Positions 34,011 through 45,194 of a DNA stretch of 64,000 bases are shown one piece after another (the stretch's first letter is position 1; every line of letters starts with the position of its first letter). The DNA is taken from NCBI GenBank assembly GCA_964020975.1, contig OZ026623.1, positions 85,161,562-85,225,561 of the forward strand. Reading direction: 5' to 3'. This DNA comes from Hermodice carunculata (lineage: Eukaryota > Annelida > Polychaeta > Eunicida > Amphinomidae). Position numbers and translations under genes: made by a program. The notes beneath the pieces were generated by a model, which saw only the letters and a program-made list of their open reading frames with translations, did no database searches and was not told the DNA's origin.

Positions 34011-35200
34011 TTTGTATGGTGAAAGTACACGTTTTGATGATTTAAATCCAGAGTGTAAAACTTCTTTGCTGTCTGAGATTAATGAAATCATAATTTAAAA
34101 TCTGATAGTCTACATGTAAGTACCTGTTATTAAAGAGTCTGAAATTTGTATAATGGCAAAGTCTCAAAAGCGTATGATTTATAATCTTGATCTATAGTTT
34201 GTGGGCCGTATTCACAAAGAGTCAATCTGATCCTGAATTAAATCCTAAAATGAAAGTCAATGTGCCTAATTCTCCGGATTGTTACTGAGGTTTTAATTGA
34301 AAGAATAAAGAGAAAACACATGCATAATTACTCTAAAACGTCATTGTTAAAACATCCCTTTGCATCACTTTATCAATGTTTAGATACATTAATGGTGAAA
34401 AGAGGAGTGGATTTGTTTCTCTGTTTCTAGTCTATGACTGCGCCCCTAATGTAACAGCATAGTGTTTCAATTTAAGTAAAACAACCAGTATAAGAATACA
34501 GTTTGATTTTTCGTTTCTTAATGCAAACATGTTGTTCATATAAATTATCTAAGTCCTGACATTATAAGCAAGAACTTGTTATACAGTATTTATTCATTTG
34601 TTATATAACTGTGTACCAGAGACAAGACAGATTAGAAATAGTGAAAGTATCAAGAAATGGTCCAAACATGTTACTCCCTTCTTTGTTTCTCCTTTTCCAA
34701 TGAAAAATGACAATGATACAGAACAAGAAAGGAAAGATTTTTTCTGCGAAGGTAAATATAAGCCAATGCTCAACAGTAAAGTATATTAATGAACGTTATT
34801 ATGCCCAACAGTACAATACATTGATAAACGTTATCTAATCAACAGATTGTACAATGCCTAGCCAAAATGGCAATGGAAAAGTGGTGACGTCACACGAACT
34901 ACCAGTGACCTTGAAATTGTCAAAATTCATGATTTGTAGTCTATATGTATTTAATTTTAACAACAGAAACCAACATCATTACCACAATTAAATGGAAAAT
35001 AGCACAACCAAAACTTATATGGAAAATAACACGCAAAACTTAAAAAGTATTAAGTAAGAGAGAATGAAGCTTGAAGACGGGCAAAATTCTGGAATCAGTT
35101 AGGTACACAAAGACTATGTGTGATGCTTTATATATCCCCATTCTTAAAAAAGAATGGTTCAATGGAGGTCGTTATGTGCGAGTGCCATATCAACACAATC
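34011..35200. other. Spacer, weak exon candidate only
   Basis: A frame at 34598-34750 (SIKKWSKHVTPFFVSPF, NDTEQERKDFFCEG) runs to a donor-like GAAG|GTAAAT and could be a plus-strand exon. No neighbour in phase was found. Otherwise nothing recognised. Confidence 0.2.
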
Positions 35201-35203
35201 ATG

Positions 35204-35264
<61 letters not shown>
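35204..35264 (+). repeat. TA microsatellite
   Basis: About 30 TA units next to the shared GTTCAATGGAGG element. Confidence 0.9.
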
Positions 35265-35268
<4 letters not shown>

Positions 35269-35281
35269 TCTATTTCCAATT

Positions 35282-35471
35282 TTAGGGCGACCACATGCAT
35301 ACTCCATGTACAGCCCCATTTGAGTAACCACACTTTCTTGGGCCTGTTATCCTTACTGGATTTACTTTATGAGCACAACCTGTACAGTTTTTTACACAGC
35401 ATGTGGGCAGCAAATTGATAACATGCACATGGCTGTTGCATCTGCTTGCATGCTCTCTTTCTTGGACACAT
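35282..35471 (-). CDS. Possible cysteine-rich terminal exon
   Basis: After GTTTTCAG a minus-strand frame runs 63 residues to TAA: RCVQEREHASRC, LPTCCVKNCTGCAHK, VRITGPRKCGYSNG, CMWSP. Eight Cys in 63 residues and a sequon (NCT). No family recognised. It lies downstream of the five-exon minus-strand gene but the phase does not join it to that gene. Confidence 0.2.
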
Positions 35472-37140
35472 CTGAAAACAAATAATTTGAAAGCTTTTAT
35501 TCAAGATTACCATGGAAAGACACATTTTCATTGACATTATTTGAAGTAGCTTTCACTGAACTGAAGTAAATTACTGAAAAATTCTAGGTCAAATATGACT
35601 GCCTAATTGTGCTGGCTTAATTGTTTTTGCTGCAGGTTGCACTACATGCACATGACCAGAATAGGAAAAAAGTTGACTATTTTAGTTTATTATCTCTAAT
35701 AATAACAAGGATAAATCAACATCACATTCCTGCATGCAAACAAAAAAGCTAGGAAATGTGCAAAGAAAACTAGAAGTTGATCCGTTTGAGCAACACCAAA
35801 CGAATGTACGTATTGGTTTAAAATAATGGCTCTAGTCTAGACAATATTCACAGGCAATACATATGAAGAAGATAAATACTATTCAAGACAAAAGCAATTG
35901 CTTTTTTTTTTTTTTTTTTTTTTACTATTATAAGTATGGTTGCCACGGCAGAAGTGACCAAGGATTTAACCTAGCATCAAGTACTTACAAACAGGTCACA
36001 CAGGGCAAAATAGGCCTATCTTTATTCAGCAGTAGACATTGTAACATATTTATCCAGATAATTTGAAAAAAAAAAAACAGAGCCCTCTACTGCCTCCATA
36101 GTAGTGGGTATTGCCTCCAAAGCAGACCAAGCCACTGGGCTTAGTCAGCTCAGGAGGCAATAGTGGGAAGGCCTACTACCTCAATTGCCAGGATAAAATA
36201 AGCATTCACAACAGGACAGCCACAACTGAACCAATTCAAAGTTTTATTTTATTTTGTTCTCAAACAGGTTTAAAGTTTATTTCTTCAGCATGTATGTGTG
36301 CAATGATCATGTTGTAAAATCCAAATTAACAGTTCCACATAGCCCAATGGGCATTGATGACAAATCAATATCCATAAGTTGAGGTCATTCTTGTCCCAGT
36401 TTTAAAAACCTCCATTTCATGGGCAGAATGAAGGTCAAATGTATTTAAAAAATTGTTTATGCAAGACTGTAGGCCTACGTATCTGAATATAATTTCTGCT
36501 CTGGTGGTCATCTACATGAGTCACTAGTTTACATTTCTAAGTTATAAAACTAATGGATATTCAGCTTTGGTACTTGTGCTAGCATTTTCCTCATATGTCA
36601 AACTCTAGAATCAACACACACACAAAAACTTCATTCAAACAAATTTGTTAACAATTCAATAAACATTCCAAAATAAAAAATTTGAAGATGCTATACCTGG
36701 TAAATATCTTCCAATTGATATTTACAAAGTTTGGGACTGATTACACTAAAGCTGTTTTTGTGAATCAAGAACAAAATTGGGTGTTTTTTGATAAATTTGA
36801 TATGACGGATACCATTCACATTTTTCACCAGAGTTGAATACACTAACTTAAAAGTTGCTCTATTTGAATGTGTTTGGAATCACAAGAATTTTTGACAATT
36901 CCCAAAAATATATAGTTTTTCACGCTTGTGGTATACAACTCAATTGCATTATTTGGTTACCCCATCTAGGACTCCATTGTGGTTAACCCAGATTACATGT
37001 AGGCCTACGCCATCCCTACATACAGCTACCAAACCTAAAGTAGTCCTCTTGTGATATGAAACTACACTCATGACACACTTTTATTTTCTCCAAATGATTT
37101 TACTAACTTACATTGTCTTAAAGAGCCTTCTACATTCCTG
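35472..37140. other. Spacer, no gene recognised
   Basis: Contains a T run at 35901-35922 and a TGCCTCC-rich stretch near 36090-36160. No coding signal on either strand. Confidence 0.4.
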
Positions 37141-37141
37141 G

Positions 37142-37383
37142 TGCTCTGGACACCTGAAGGCACTAGCCCAAGAAGTAGTAAAATGCTGAATAAACCAACA
37201 CAGTGTGGTGGGATTGTAATGAATGCATGCATGCATAATCATCAATGTAACTTGTAAGCAACCTGTAGTACTGAATGCACACAATGTATGCAGTCATTAT
37301 AATCCCATCACAGGTACACTGGTTTGGTTTATTCAGCATGTACTCCTTTTTGGGTTAGTGCCTCCTGGTGTCCAGTATCTAGG
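37142..37383. repeat. Foldback element with ~105-bp arms
   Basis: TCTGGACACCTGAAGGCACTAGCCCAAG... ATGCTGAATAAACCAAC... GGTGGGATTGTAATGA is mirrored by TCATTATAATCCCATC...GGTTTATTCAGCATG...GGGTTAGTGCCTCCTGGTGTCCAG (each quoted part is a separate short match). Arms are ~80-85% alike around a ~40-base centre. Typical of a MITE. Confidence 0.75.
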
Positions 37384-37667
37384 CCGAGGTATTTTAGCCA
37401 TGTGGCTGAAAGACCAGAGCAACAAAACTTTACAAGGCTCTTTAAGAACAACTAGACACAATTTTCCATGTGCAATATCAATGTCCGAGCTCAAATAGTT
37501 CTCAAGTTACCACAACAATAGTAAATTTCATGGAACTTGCCCTGTGACCTTGGAAATGAGGTCAAGGTCACTCATCCATTGTCTATGTCTTATCCTCATA
37601 CCCATTAGTGTCCATATGAAATTTCGAAGCAATTGTCAGAGTATATACTGGGCTACTGAGCTAACAA

Positions 37668-37903
37668 TTACTGTGACAGATTAATTTGGGGTTGCACTGT
37701 TTGTAATGCTCTCCAGTCACGGAGGTGCAATAAACTATGTTCCCATGAAAGACATCTTGACTTCATACACGTTGATCTGTTACAATTACTCAGTATTTTT
37801 TGTTTATAGATTCGTTTGTTATTCATGACTTTTCTTTTGATAGCATTCCAGTCATGCTTGATTTTCGGGTGTGTGGTCTTGAGCTGGATCACTTCTTCTT
37901 TGC
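37668..37903 (-). CDS. Spacer gene, terminal exon E and gene summary
   Basis: Acceptor TTTTTTCTCTGATAG, then SKEEVIQLKTTHPKIKHDW, NAIKRKVMNNKRIYKQ, and a stop at 37668. With exons A, B and D it forms one frame; five exons in all counting C. The D-E module (Trp-Ser-x-x-Glu-Asn-Arg... SSYFKNWI... YPSKEE... HPKIKHDWNAIKRKV) looks like a short helical domain at the C-terminus of a larger nuclear-type protein, from its basic character. I do not recognise a named family. The last ~25 residues are less protein-like, so the true end or a further splice is uncertain. Confidence 0.55.
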
Positions 37904-38844
37904 CTATCAGAGAAAAAAGGAAAGAAAAAAGAGCATAAGTGTATGGAACATATGAGAGTAATGTATAGAATAAGGGGTAATACACGATACAATGGCAATA
38001 TCTTCTTTCTCTGAAAGTGACACTCTAATTTTAGGAACATATGAGCCTGTTGCCGTGACGCATCTCCGATGCGCACGTTTTAACAGGTAGCAAAGAAGGT
38101 TGAGCAGATATTTTGGCTACTGCAAGCGCTAACACTTGCTTTCAGAAGGTCTGACTGACGTTGCACAGGGAAAACACCCTGGAAACTAAATATTTTTACG
38201 TTCTCTACACATTAAGAGTTCATAAACAATGTCAATATGTATAACAATACGAAGTGTATGCTGAATGTCAGAAATAAATGGAAATTAAACAACCCCATTA
38301 TTTATAGCAACTTTGTAACAAAATGTAACTTAAGGTCTGGTGTGACTTCAACAATTTTACCTGTCCAGATTGCAAGTGGTCATTAGATGGCCCCTGTATG
38401 TAACCATAGTGATGTTTTTGATGCTATAAATCAAGCAGGTGTACTATTTTCTTCCAACTAACGTAATGTACATGTTAATACCCAACATCAGTAGTTGTTC
38501 TGTCACAATATTTCCCTTTATTCCAAAATTACGAAAACAGCCACTTCACCTTGTTTCAGAAATATACTAATAGTTTCTTAATTAGGTCAGTGACCCCAAA
38601 CTTTTTGCGAATTAATAATAACATGAATACATTAGGTTTACTCTATTCACAAAATTAAAAATAAAATGTCAGTTCCAGATTTTTTTTAAATGATCATTAA
38701 AGGTGGGAGATTGACCTTGAAGGGATTTTTTTCATTGTTCTCATAGTTATAACATAAAGTGCACCAATTATCTGGGGCAATACAATCCATGAGAATTGAC
38801 ACATGATCACAGTACATTTTTGGGTAGCCAATATCTGGAATCAG

Positions 38845-38898
38845 TCTTTTTAAGGGTCTGCCCAATGGGGGGGGGGGGGGGGGGGAGGGGGGAGGGGG
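38845..38898 (-). repeat. 3' end of a Helitron-like repeat with G-run expansion
   Basis: Reversed copy of the terminal ~30 bases (complement of CCCTTAAAAAGACTGA), with the hairpin apex replaced by an interrupted G run: G19, A, G6, A, G5. Flanking bases beyond CTGA also resemble those at 41650-41680 (TTGGGTAGCCAATATC against TTGGGCAGCCAATTTC), so the host site may itself be a repeat. Confidence 0.45.
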
Positions 38899-39173
38899 TG
38901 ACCTGTTATGTTTTCAGGTTGTCCGAAGATCCATCTGGATTACATTTTCTCGCTCTTCCCACATTGCCTTGGTGTTTCTAGGTCAGATTGTCAATCAACT
39001 TATCCAATCTGCAACTTGGCATTTCTGTGCATTAACTTTTGTCGTGTAATGCTAAGATACAGTGTGCTTACTTCTCTTGCTCTTTATTGGCCAATTTGCT
39101 AGGAAATGCTGAGTACTGCGAGAATGTGGCCCTTTCTCAGCATCTTTGTTCTAGTGAAAAGAGAAGGACTTAC

Positions 39174-39254
39174 TTGGATAACCTTCACCCTCTATCCAAT
39201 TTTTGAAATATGACGAAATTGTACGGTTCTCTTTTCTGCTCCAGCTTATCCAGC
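39174..39254 (-). CDS. Spacer gene, exon D
   Basis: 81 bases between TTTTTGCAG and GTAAGT, phase 1 to phase 1: WISWSRKENRTISSYFKN and WIEGEGYP. It continues across the splice as SKEEVIQL in exon E. The intron before it (2.8 kb) holds the Helitron-like element and a foldback. Confidence 0.6.
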
Positions 39255-39829
39255 CTGCAAAAAGAATAGTGCTCTAGTTTTGCTCCCTTCATGATAACAT
39301 ATCTAAAGATACACACATCGTGTTTGAAAACATTTGACTAGGATGAAAAATCATACTATATGTACTCAACCTAATTTCATGGATTCTAAAATTTTTGAGC
39401 TGTAGCATTTATTTGTTTCTAATCATGTTTTCTTGAACTCATTCCATCAGGAAGCGTGTCTACAGCTATGCAATGCACCCAGTGTATTCCAAGATAAGCT
39501 GTTGACTGTGGGCATATGATTTTGACTGTTCATTTTTACGACGTTCATCCCATCATATTAAAATTTGCTATTAGCCTCAGAAAAGAAAAAAAAAACCAAG
39601 AGAAGATGCCCTTTAGATTGAAGTGAAAAATCACAGGATTTGTACGGAATGCAATCATTTTGCCATCAGTGAGAATTACCAGTCTGCTTCAAAGCCATGT
39701 ATCCCTTGTCCAACATAAGCCCACATGAAACACCATCTTGATGTGGTCAGTCAGCACAGCTACCATGTTGTAAAATAGTTTCTTCATGAAGTTATTACAT
39801 GTATGTCAACTTCTGGGCTAGCGCTAGGA

Positions 39830-40090
39830 ATTTGAATGCGTCAGTTAGTTTGGCTAGACAAGAATATTTTACTAGCCAAATGATAGCCAAATATGATCAG
39901 ATTTAGGTTATTTTGATAATTCAATAATAAAATATACATGTACTATACATGTACTTCAATGCAAAATATGATCATGCAACTCTCATAATTGCAAATCGCT
40001 TAGCCAGTTTGGCTAACTGGCATCAAAAAGTATTAGCCAAATCACATATTTTAGCCAGTGGCTAACTGACTAATGGCTAGCACAGAACTT
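39830..40090. repeat. Imperfect foldback rich in TTAGCCA
   Basis: GTCAGTTAGTTTGGCTAG near 39838 is mirrored by TGGCTAACTGACTAATGGC near 40055, with further TAGCCAAA words between. Arms of ~50 bases, moderate match. MITE-like relic inside the C-D intron. Confidence 0.45.
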
Positions 40091-41045
40091 TTTCCTAAGG
40101 GGATCACAAGGGTTTCACGCCACTTTTGGATGGTCTGCATTTCATGGGCTGCTATTGTTTTGCGGCTAAAGATCGCCTAACAAAGAGAATATGTTTGAAA
40201 AGTACACAGTTTGAAAATTTTAAGGTATATTTTGCATGAGAAAATCAGATAAGCATTTAACCAAGCATGTATATTTTCAGAGAAGCTTAATTACCTCCAA
40301 TATCAATTTAAAATATTACTTATTCGAATATGTTTCAATTAATTTGAAAAAAGATTGACATTACTGTTTTGGATGGGTTCTCTTGAGGAGGTTACCGTTC
40401 AACTTGCAACTGTACAAAACTAGAACTGTGACAGCTCTGTGCTTCTCAAGCTGACCTTTTGATCAACAAAAATACAAGCAATAAGGTAGTTTCAAAAAGG
40501 ACAATCATTGTGCCACATATTTAGGTTAGTCCTAGCCATTGGCGAAATTCCCACTGGCTTATTTTAGCCCAATTTGGCTAATCCCTTTTTCATGCAAAAT
40601 TTTTAAAAAATCAATTTTTAATGCTGCCAAGCCAAATTTCCTAAGGCGAAAAGAATTTTAGCGCAAACTTCGCATTTGAAAATCTCAATTCAAACAGTTC
40701 ATACAATAATGTTCATTAGTAATTGCCCTTTGCATGTGTGCAAAAAATTGCATTAATTAACAAACACTTTCAGGCACAAGAAATTCTTCTTTGCGTATTT
40801 CTTTGCAAGCAAAATTAGTACTGGTCACCTTTTACAAAACACATCTTGCGTGCATCAAGAATCGTGCGCACATATGTACATTGATAATACATGTAGTTTG
40901 GTTCTAATATACTCAAATATTAATGTTAGAAATTGCAATTGAAGGTCGGCAATATTATTGTGGACTAGGGATGACCCTATGTTGGTATCGGGTATCAAGG
41001 ATATTGGGCCTTTTCTGCAATATTAGGTATCGGATTGGGTATTAG
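40091..41045. other. Intronic spacer, no exon recognised
   Basis: Within the intron between exons C and D. Just before the Helitron-like element is a run of GGTATCNGGTAT words (40985-41045), whose counterpart (GATACCCGAAATTGGC) follows it, so the element sits inside another repeat. Confidence 0.4.
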
Positions 41046-41650
41046 ATATTGAAAACTAGACATACCTTCAATGCAAAAGCGTTGATGAAGGATCTGCCAG
41101 AAAAAATATTAATACCGGTAATGAGTCCTAATGAGCGTCTTATTAGGTCGCCATTTGTTTAAATTTGGTCATGATGACACCAAAATCTAATCGGATCATC
41201 TTGGCATGTAAGATAATAATACTGCAAAATTTAGCAAAATACATGGAAGTATTATAGAATATCTCAGTAAAGAGCCCTAACTAGCATCTAATCAGGCTGC
41301 CATTTGCTTAAATTAGGTCATGACACCAAAATCTACTCAGTTCATCTTGGCACGTGTGAAAGTCATACTGCAAAATTTGAGCAAAATACATGGAAGCATT
41401 CTGTAGATATCGTGGTAACGAGCCCTAACAAACATCTAATTAGGCTGCCATTTACTCAAATTAAGTCATGGTGACACCGAAATCTAATCAGTTCATCTTG
41501 ACATGTAAGATAATCAATCTGCAAAAATTGAGCAAACTACATGGAGGTATTCTGTATATATCGTGGTAACAAGAAAATTTGCACATCAGGATGGACATAC
41601 GGACAACCCAAAAACATAAGGATCCCCCCATGGGGCAGACCCTTAAAAAG
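41046..41650 (+). mobile_element. Helitron-like non-autonomous repeat, three core units
   Basis: Same 5' block as 8855 (AACTAGACATACCTTCAATG). Core units have GCCATTT landmarks at 41150, 41299 and 41447, a period of 148-149 bases, then the 3' hairpin (GGATCCCCCCATGGGG) and A-rich tail ending CTGA before a T. It lies in an intron of the minus-strand spacer gene. Copy number of the core differs from the 8.9-kb copy (three against one). Confidence 0.55.
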
Positions 41651-42043
41651 TCACCTGATACCCGAAATTGGCTGCCCAAAAATGTAGGTTAAAAACTTCA
41701 AAAAAAGCTGACATTAAATAACATTAAATCATGTGTTTAATCTTCATAATTAAATACAATGACAAAATATTATACATAAATATTTTACCCCAACACAATA
41801 TCATTCTTCAGTACATGAATATTGATTTAGACAAAGTATGCAATTTAACATTATTTTTGTGTTGTATAGGATAAACATTTGTATTGCTGATTTGGCACAC
41901 CATATATCTGCTCTTATCAACACTTGTCCAGTCTTACTATTGCTGTGCTAAAAAGCATACAATTCTTTATACATGTACTTCTGTTACCCAAATGTAAAAT
42001 AGTACAATATTTACATACCCACTGGGCTTTAAAGGACACTGAC

Positions 42044-42215
42044 CTGGAATGTTGACATTGTAGTTTTCGACATGTTCCATGGGGGAAGATGCTGTTGGCA
42101 TACTGTCTCATCGATCCCTCATTCGCTGTTGAAGTGTCTGCAGTGCGTGGAACATTAGCACAACTTGCTGTTGAGATGGCAGCAGTACCTGTAGCATCAG
42201 GACAACTCTGAGCTG
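42044..42215 (-). CDS. Spacer gene, exon C (paralogue of B, frame problem)
   Basis: 172 bases between TTTCACAG and GTCAGTG. Entering in phase 1 it reads AQSCPDATGTAAIST and ADTSTANEGS, aligned with VDSSTAKRQR of exon B. The end matching exon B (VENYNVNIPG) is in a different frame, and the length is one base over a multiple of three. Either one base is wrong in the sequence or this exon is decaying or skipped; exons B and D join in phase without it. Confidence 0.4.
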
Positions 42216-42503
42216 CTGTGAAAAAAGGTAAAATAACCTAAAAATAAAACATGAATCCTTCAAACTGATGCAGTCATTTTCCTTGCCATATTGTTCCTGG
42301 GGCTTGCAAATTATGCATCCTAAAGCAACCGGCAACAGTGAAAAAATAGTGGCGGAAGAGTGGATAACATAGGGTTCAACACGAGATTTTTCAGTATTTT
42401 ATGTCGCCCACCAAAATTCATGGAGTCGGCATATTCAGGGTGAAAAAATAGGGGCAGAGGGAAATTGGAAACAGACATCTATTTTTTTTTTTGCCTTACT
42501 GAC

Positions 42504-42629
42504 CTGGAAAAGTGACATTCCCGTTTTGGGCACACTCTATGGATTCAGTGGAGGATATTTCAGTGTTTAGTTTTCTTTGCCTTTTTGCTGTTGAACTGTC
42601 CACAAGCAATGCATCAACACTGTTCCTGG
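42504..42629 (-). CDS. Spacer gene, exon B
   Basis: 126 bases between TATAACAG and GTCAGTAAG, phase 1 to phase 1: RNSVDALLVDSSTAKRQRK, then QNGNVTFPG. Its C-terminal end matches the end of exon C (NYNVNIPG), so B and C look like a duplicated exon pair. KRQRK is a possible nuclear-localisation patch. Confidence 0.5.
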
Positions 42630-42735
42630 CTGTTATAAATTAAAACAAACAAGAGGACTGTGATAGTATTAACGAAAAATATTCAATCACATGTAAAGTT
42701 CTTTTCCTGAATTTTGTAATGGTACATTTCAATAC

Positions 42736-42829
42736 CTGATGTATTAAGCTGTGGATGTTCCAGCAGACAAACTGGTTGCCAAGAAACCCATGCAGCCCGA
42801 GGTTGCAAAGTCCAAGCTTTTTGAGGAAT
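42736..42829 (-). CDS. Spacer gene, exon A
   Basis: 94 bases between TTTGCAG and GTATTG, phase 0 to phase 1: IPQKAWTLQPRAAWVSWQ and LLEHPQLNTS. First exon I can see; an upstream part is likely missing or disrupted, since the LTR element lies just beyond. Confidence 0.5.
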
Positions 42830-43280
42830 CTGCAAATGATATATTATGGTCATAGACTTAACATGAAAGCAACCAATTCGTACAAAGAAGTTTAAATCAC
42901 CAATCTAGGCCTAACATAAATTAACACTTAAGAAATACACTGTGCTGGATGTAGAAATCTCAATCTTGAAATTTCAAATGCCCTTGATTAGAATTACTTT
43001 AAACAGCTTCACTCCTCTACACAAAAAGGCAAAAACCCCTCACATGGAGTTATAATCATGCCAAGTTTGCGGTTTTTAGGTATAATAATGTTCCAGAAAA
43101 GTGTCAGACAAATTTGCAGGTAACAGTACGTCTGTGTTGGCACATAGACATAATTGCAATAATAGTGAACACATCACACTGACACAAATAATTTTGAATA
43201 TGAAAATCCATATCAGTTTCAATTATATTGGATCGTCATGTCATGTCATGTCATAAAACAGTGGAGGACTCTATATATAG

Positions 43281-44460
43281 TGTTACGAGGTGGCTTCACG
43301 TAGCACGTCTTGTGCCAACCTGGCCCTCAATAACAGAAAACAAAAACAAAAAAAAAAACAAAACAAAAAACCGCTACACTTTTATTTGCCGTGAACAGAA
43401 CACAAAGACAAGGCTTTTTGTTCAAATATATATCGACTCACATTTTACACAAAAAAACACAGCACGATGGAAACTGGCAGTTCGTCTATAATGTCCGTAC
43501 ACAAAGTGGTTGGCCGAGTCTGGTGTCCTGGCTTGTCCAATCGACCTCCGGGCTGCAACTCCGAATCAAAGGGCAGTATCAGAAAAATAAAATAAAACCT
43601 AGAACATTATCTTGTAATTTTGTAAAAACCCGTTTTACATGGTCAGACCCAAACTGTGGTTTTAGTTTTTTTAATTTTCTGATCTTATCAATTACCAACA
43701 ATAAGACGTATTAATTTACAGGATTTGCTGTGTAATCTCACGACAAACACTTGACAAATATCACACAACACACCACATTGGAGAGCTAACAAAGCTCTGA
43801 CAAATATATTTACACTGGTTTCCTCTCCAAAACTGGCTACATCATTTAATCAGTGAACCGCACAAGAGTCACTGATACAATAGTGGAGCACACTAGTGCT
43901 CAAAAATGGCTTAACTCGAAGCCTACCTTACTGAATTGGGGAAACACACAAGATTCCCAGAACGAAATAAACTGGAGCACACAAGTGCTCAAAAATGGCT
44001 TAACCACAAGCCTAAATTACGTCAATTGGTGGATTATACAAGATCCACAATAATACATATATATTGGAGCATAGTGCTCTCAACTAATCAATACTTACTT
44101 TGAACGCCTGGCCGCAGCAGGAACACTACCAATAATTTAACGTGCACCCAGTTCACTATGCGCACGGATCAGACATTTCAGATGTCTGACACCAAACAGC
44201 AGTACACAGCCCTTTTTATATGGGCGAGGCGGCCTAATCCTGTACCCACTGTGATCGCCTTTCACTCACTGAACCCAACAGTAAACCGACCAAAACCAAA
44301 CAAGATCGGCGATCACTCAACACTTCCTGGCATGCTGACACTTGGCATTTTAACTGTTTAAAGTTCAAAATGTGCTTGTTGCAGCTTAATTCCGCAGCCA
44401 CAATATACATTTTATACAACAAATTTAACTTTACGGTTTTAAACTTATCACCACATAACA
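43281..44460 (-). mobile_element. Long terminal repeat of a Ty3/Gypsy-like retrotransposon
   Basis: A 1180-base fossil LTR read on the minus strand. It begins TGTTATGTGG and ends CCTCGTAACA, so TGTTA and TAACA form the terminal inverted repeat. A TATA box (CCCATATAAAAAGG) lies about 240 bases in and an AATAAA signal near the far end. Three ~90-base direct units (43884, 43974, 44066) lie inside. A purine-rich tract just outside the start marks it as a 3' LTR. No matching target-site repeats. Family assignment is tentative because no polymerase part is visible. Confidence 0.65.
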
Positions 44461-44705
44461 TACCTCCCCTCAGAAAAATAATGAAAGTTCATATTGATGA
44501 ACTTTCAGCAAGTCTAATGACTAATCAATGATGATTTTCCTGTCATTGACCTACAACGCCAAAACACAGCTCAACAGATTGAGGCAATCACCCACTAGGC
44601 TAACCTGTCATTCTAAAGAGGTGCATACTGAGTAACTGTGCGTGCAAAGTAAAAAAAAAAATAGCTTCATAAGAGGAGCTTCCACCTTTTCATCTTCAGG
44701 GCAAC
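44461..44705 (-). mobile_element. Short internal remnant next to the LTR, with polypurine tract
   Basis: A polypurine tract (GAGGGGAGGTA on the minus strand) abuts the LTR. The remaining ~230 bases up to the right-arm edge would be the 3' end of the element's interior, which is otherwise absent. The element is therefore cut at or near the duplication boundary. Confidence 0.45.
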
Positions 44706-45194
44706 TCTGATGTTAACTTGTTACCTTAGTTCAAACTATGTAAGTTTGTTACGGTAAAGATGTCACCATTTTGTCTCAGTTCAAATTTAGATTCATTGAA
44801 ATTCCAATTGAGTTTTCAATAAAATTTGTTAGGCCTTCCAATTAAGCGTTGTGAGATATAATTTAAATGCTCATAAACAACACTTTTGTTACATTTGTCC
44901 AATTTCCCACTTTAACTTTTTATGATAGAGGGTAAAAATGCAAGTGCCATTCAACATTGAATGAAGTGAGATAGTAGAATTCAGCTAGCGTTATAGTGGA
45001 TATAGTGAAGATAGATGCGCAAATAATTCTAAAATATGACTGCTCTTGGATGCTTTATATATTCTGTCACATGATTTGCAAACTCCTCTGTATGCTGTCA
45101 TAGGAAGGCTCCAATAACAGTGAGTCATCTGAAGAGTCCAATGCTAGCATTCGTACGACATTCTGAGGATATCTTCACATTAACTTGTCCACAT

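Noticed and set aside
43281-44460. Interpretation as a solo LTR
   Set aside because: Flanking bases do not form a target-site duplication, and a polypurine tract lies next to it, so it is better read as the 3' end of a truncated element.
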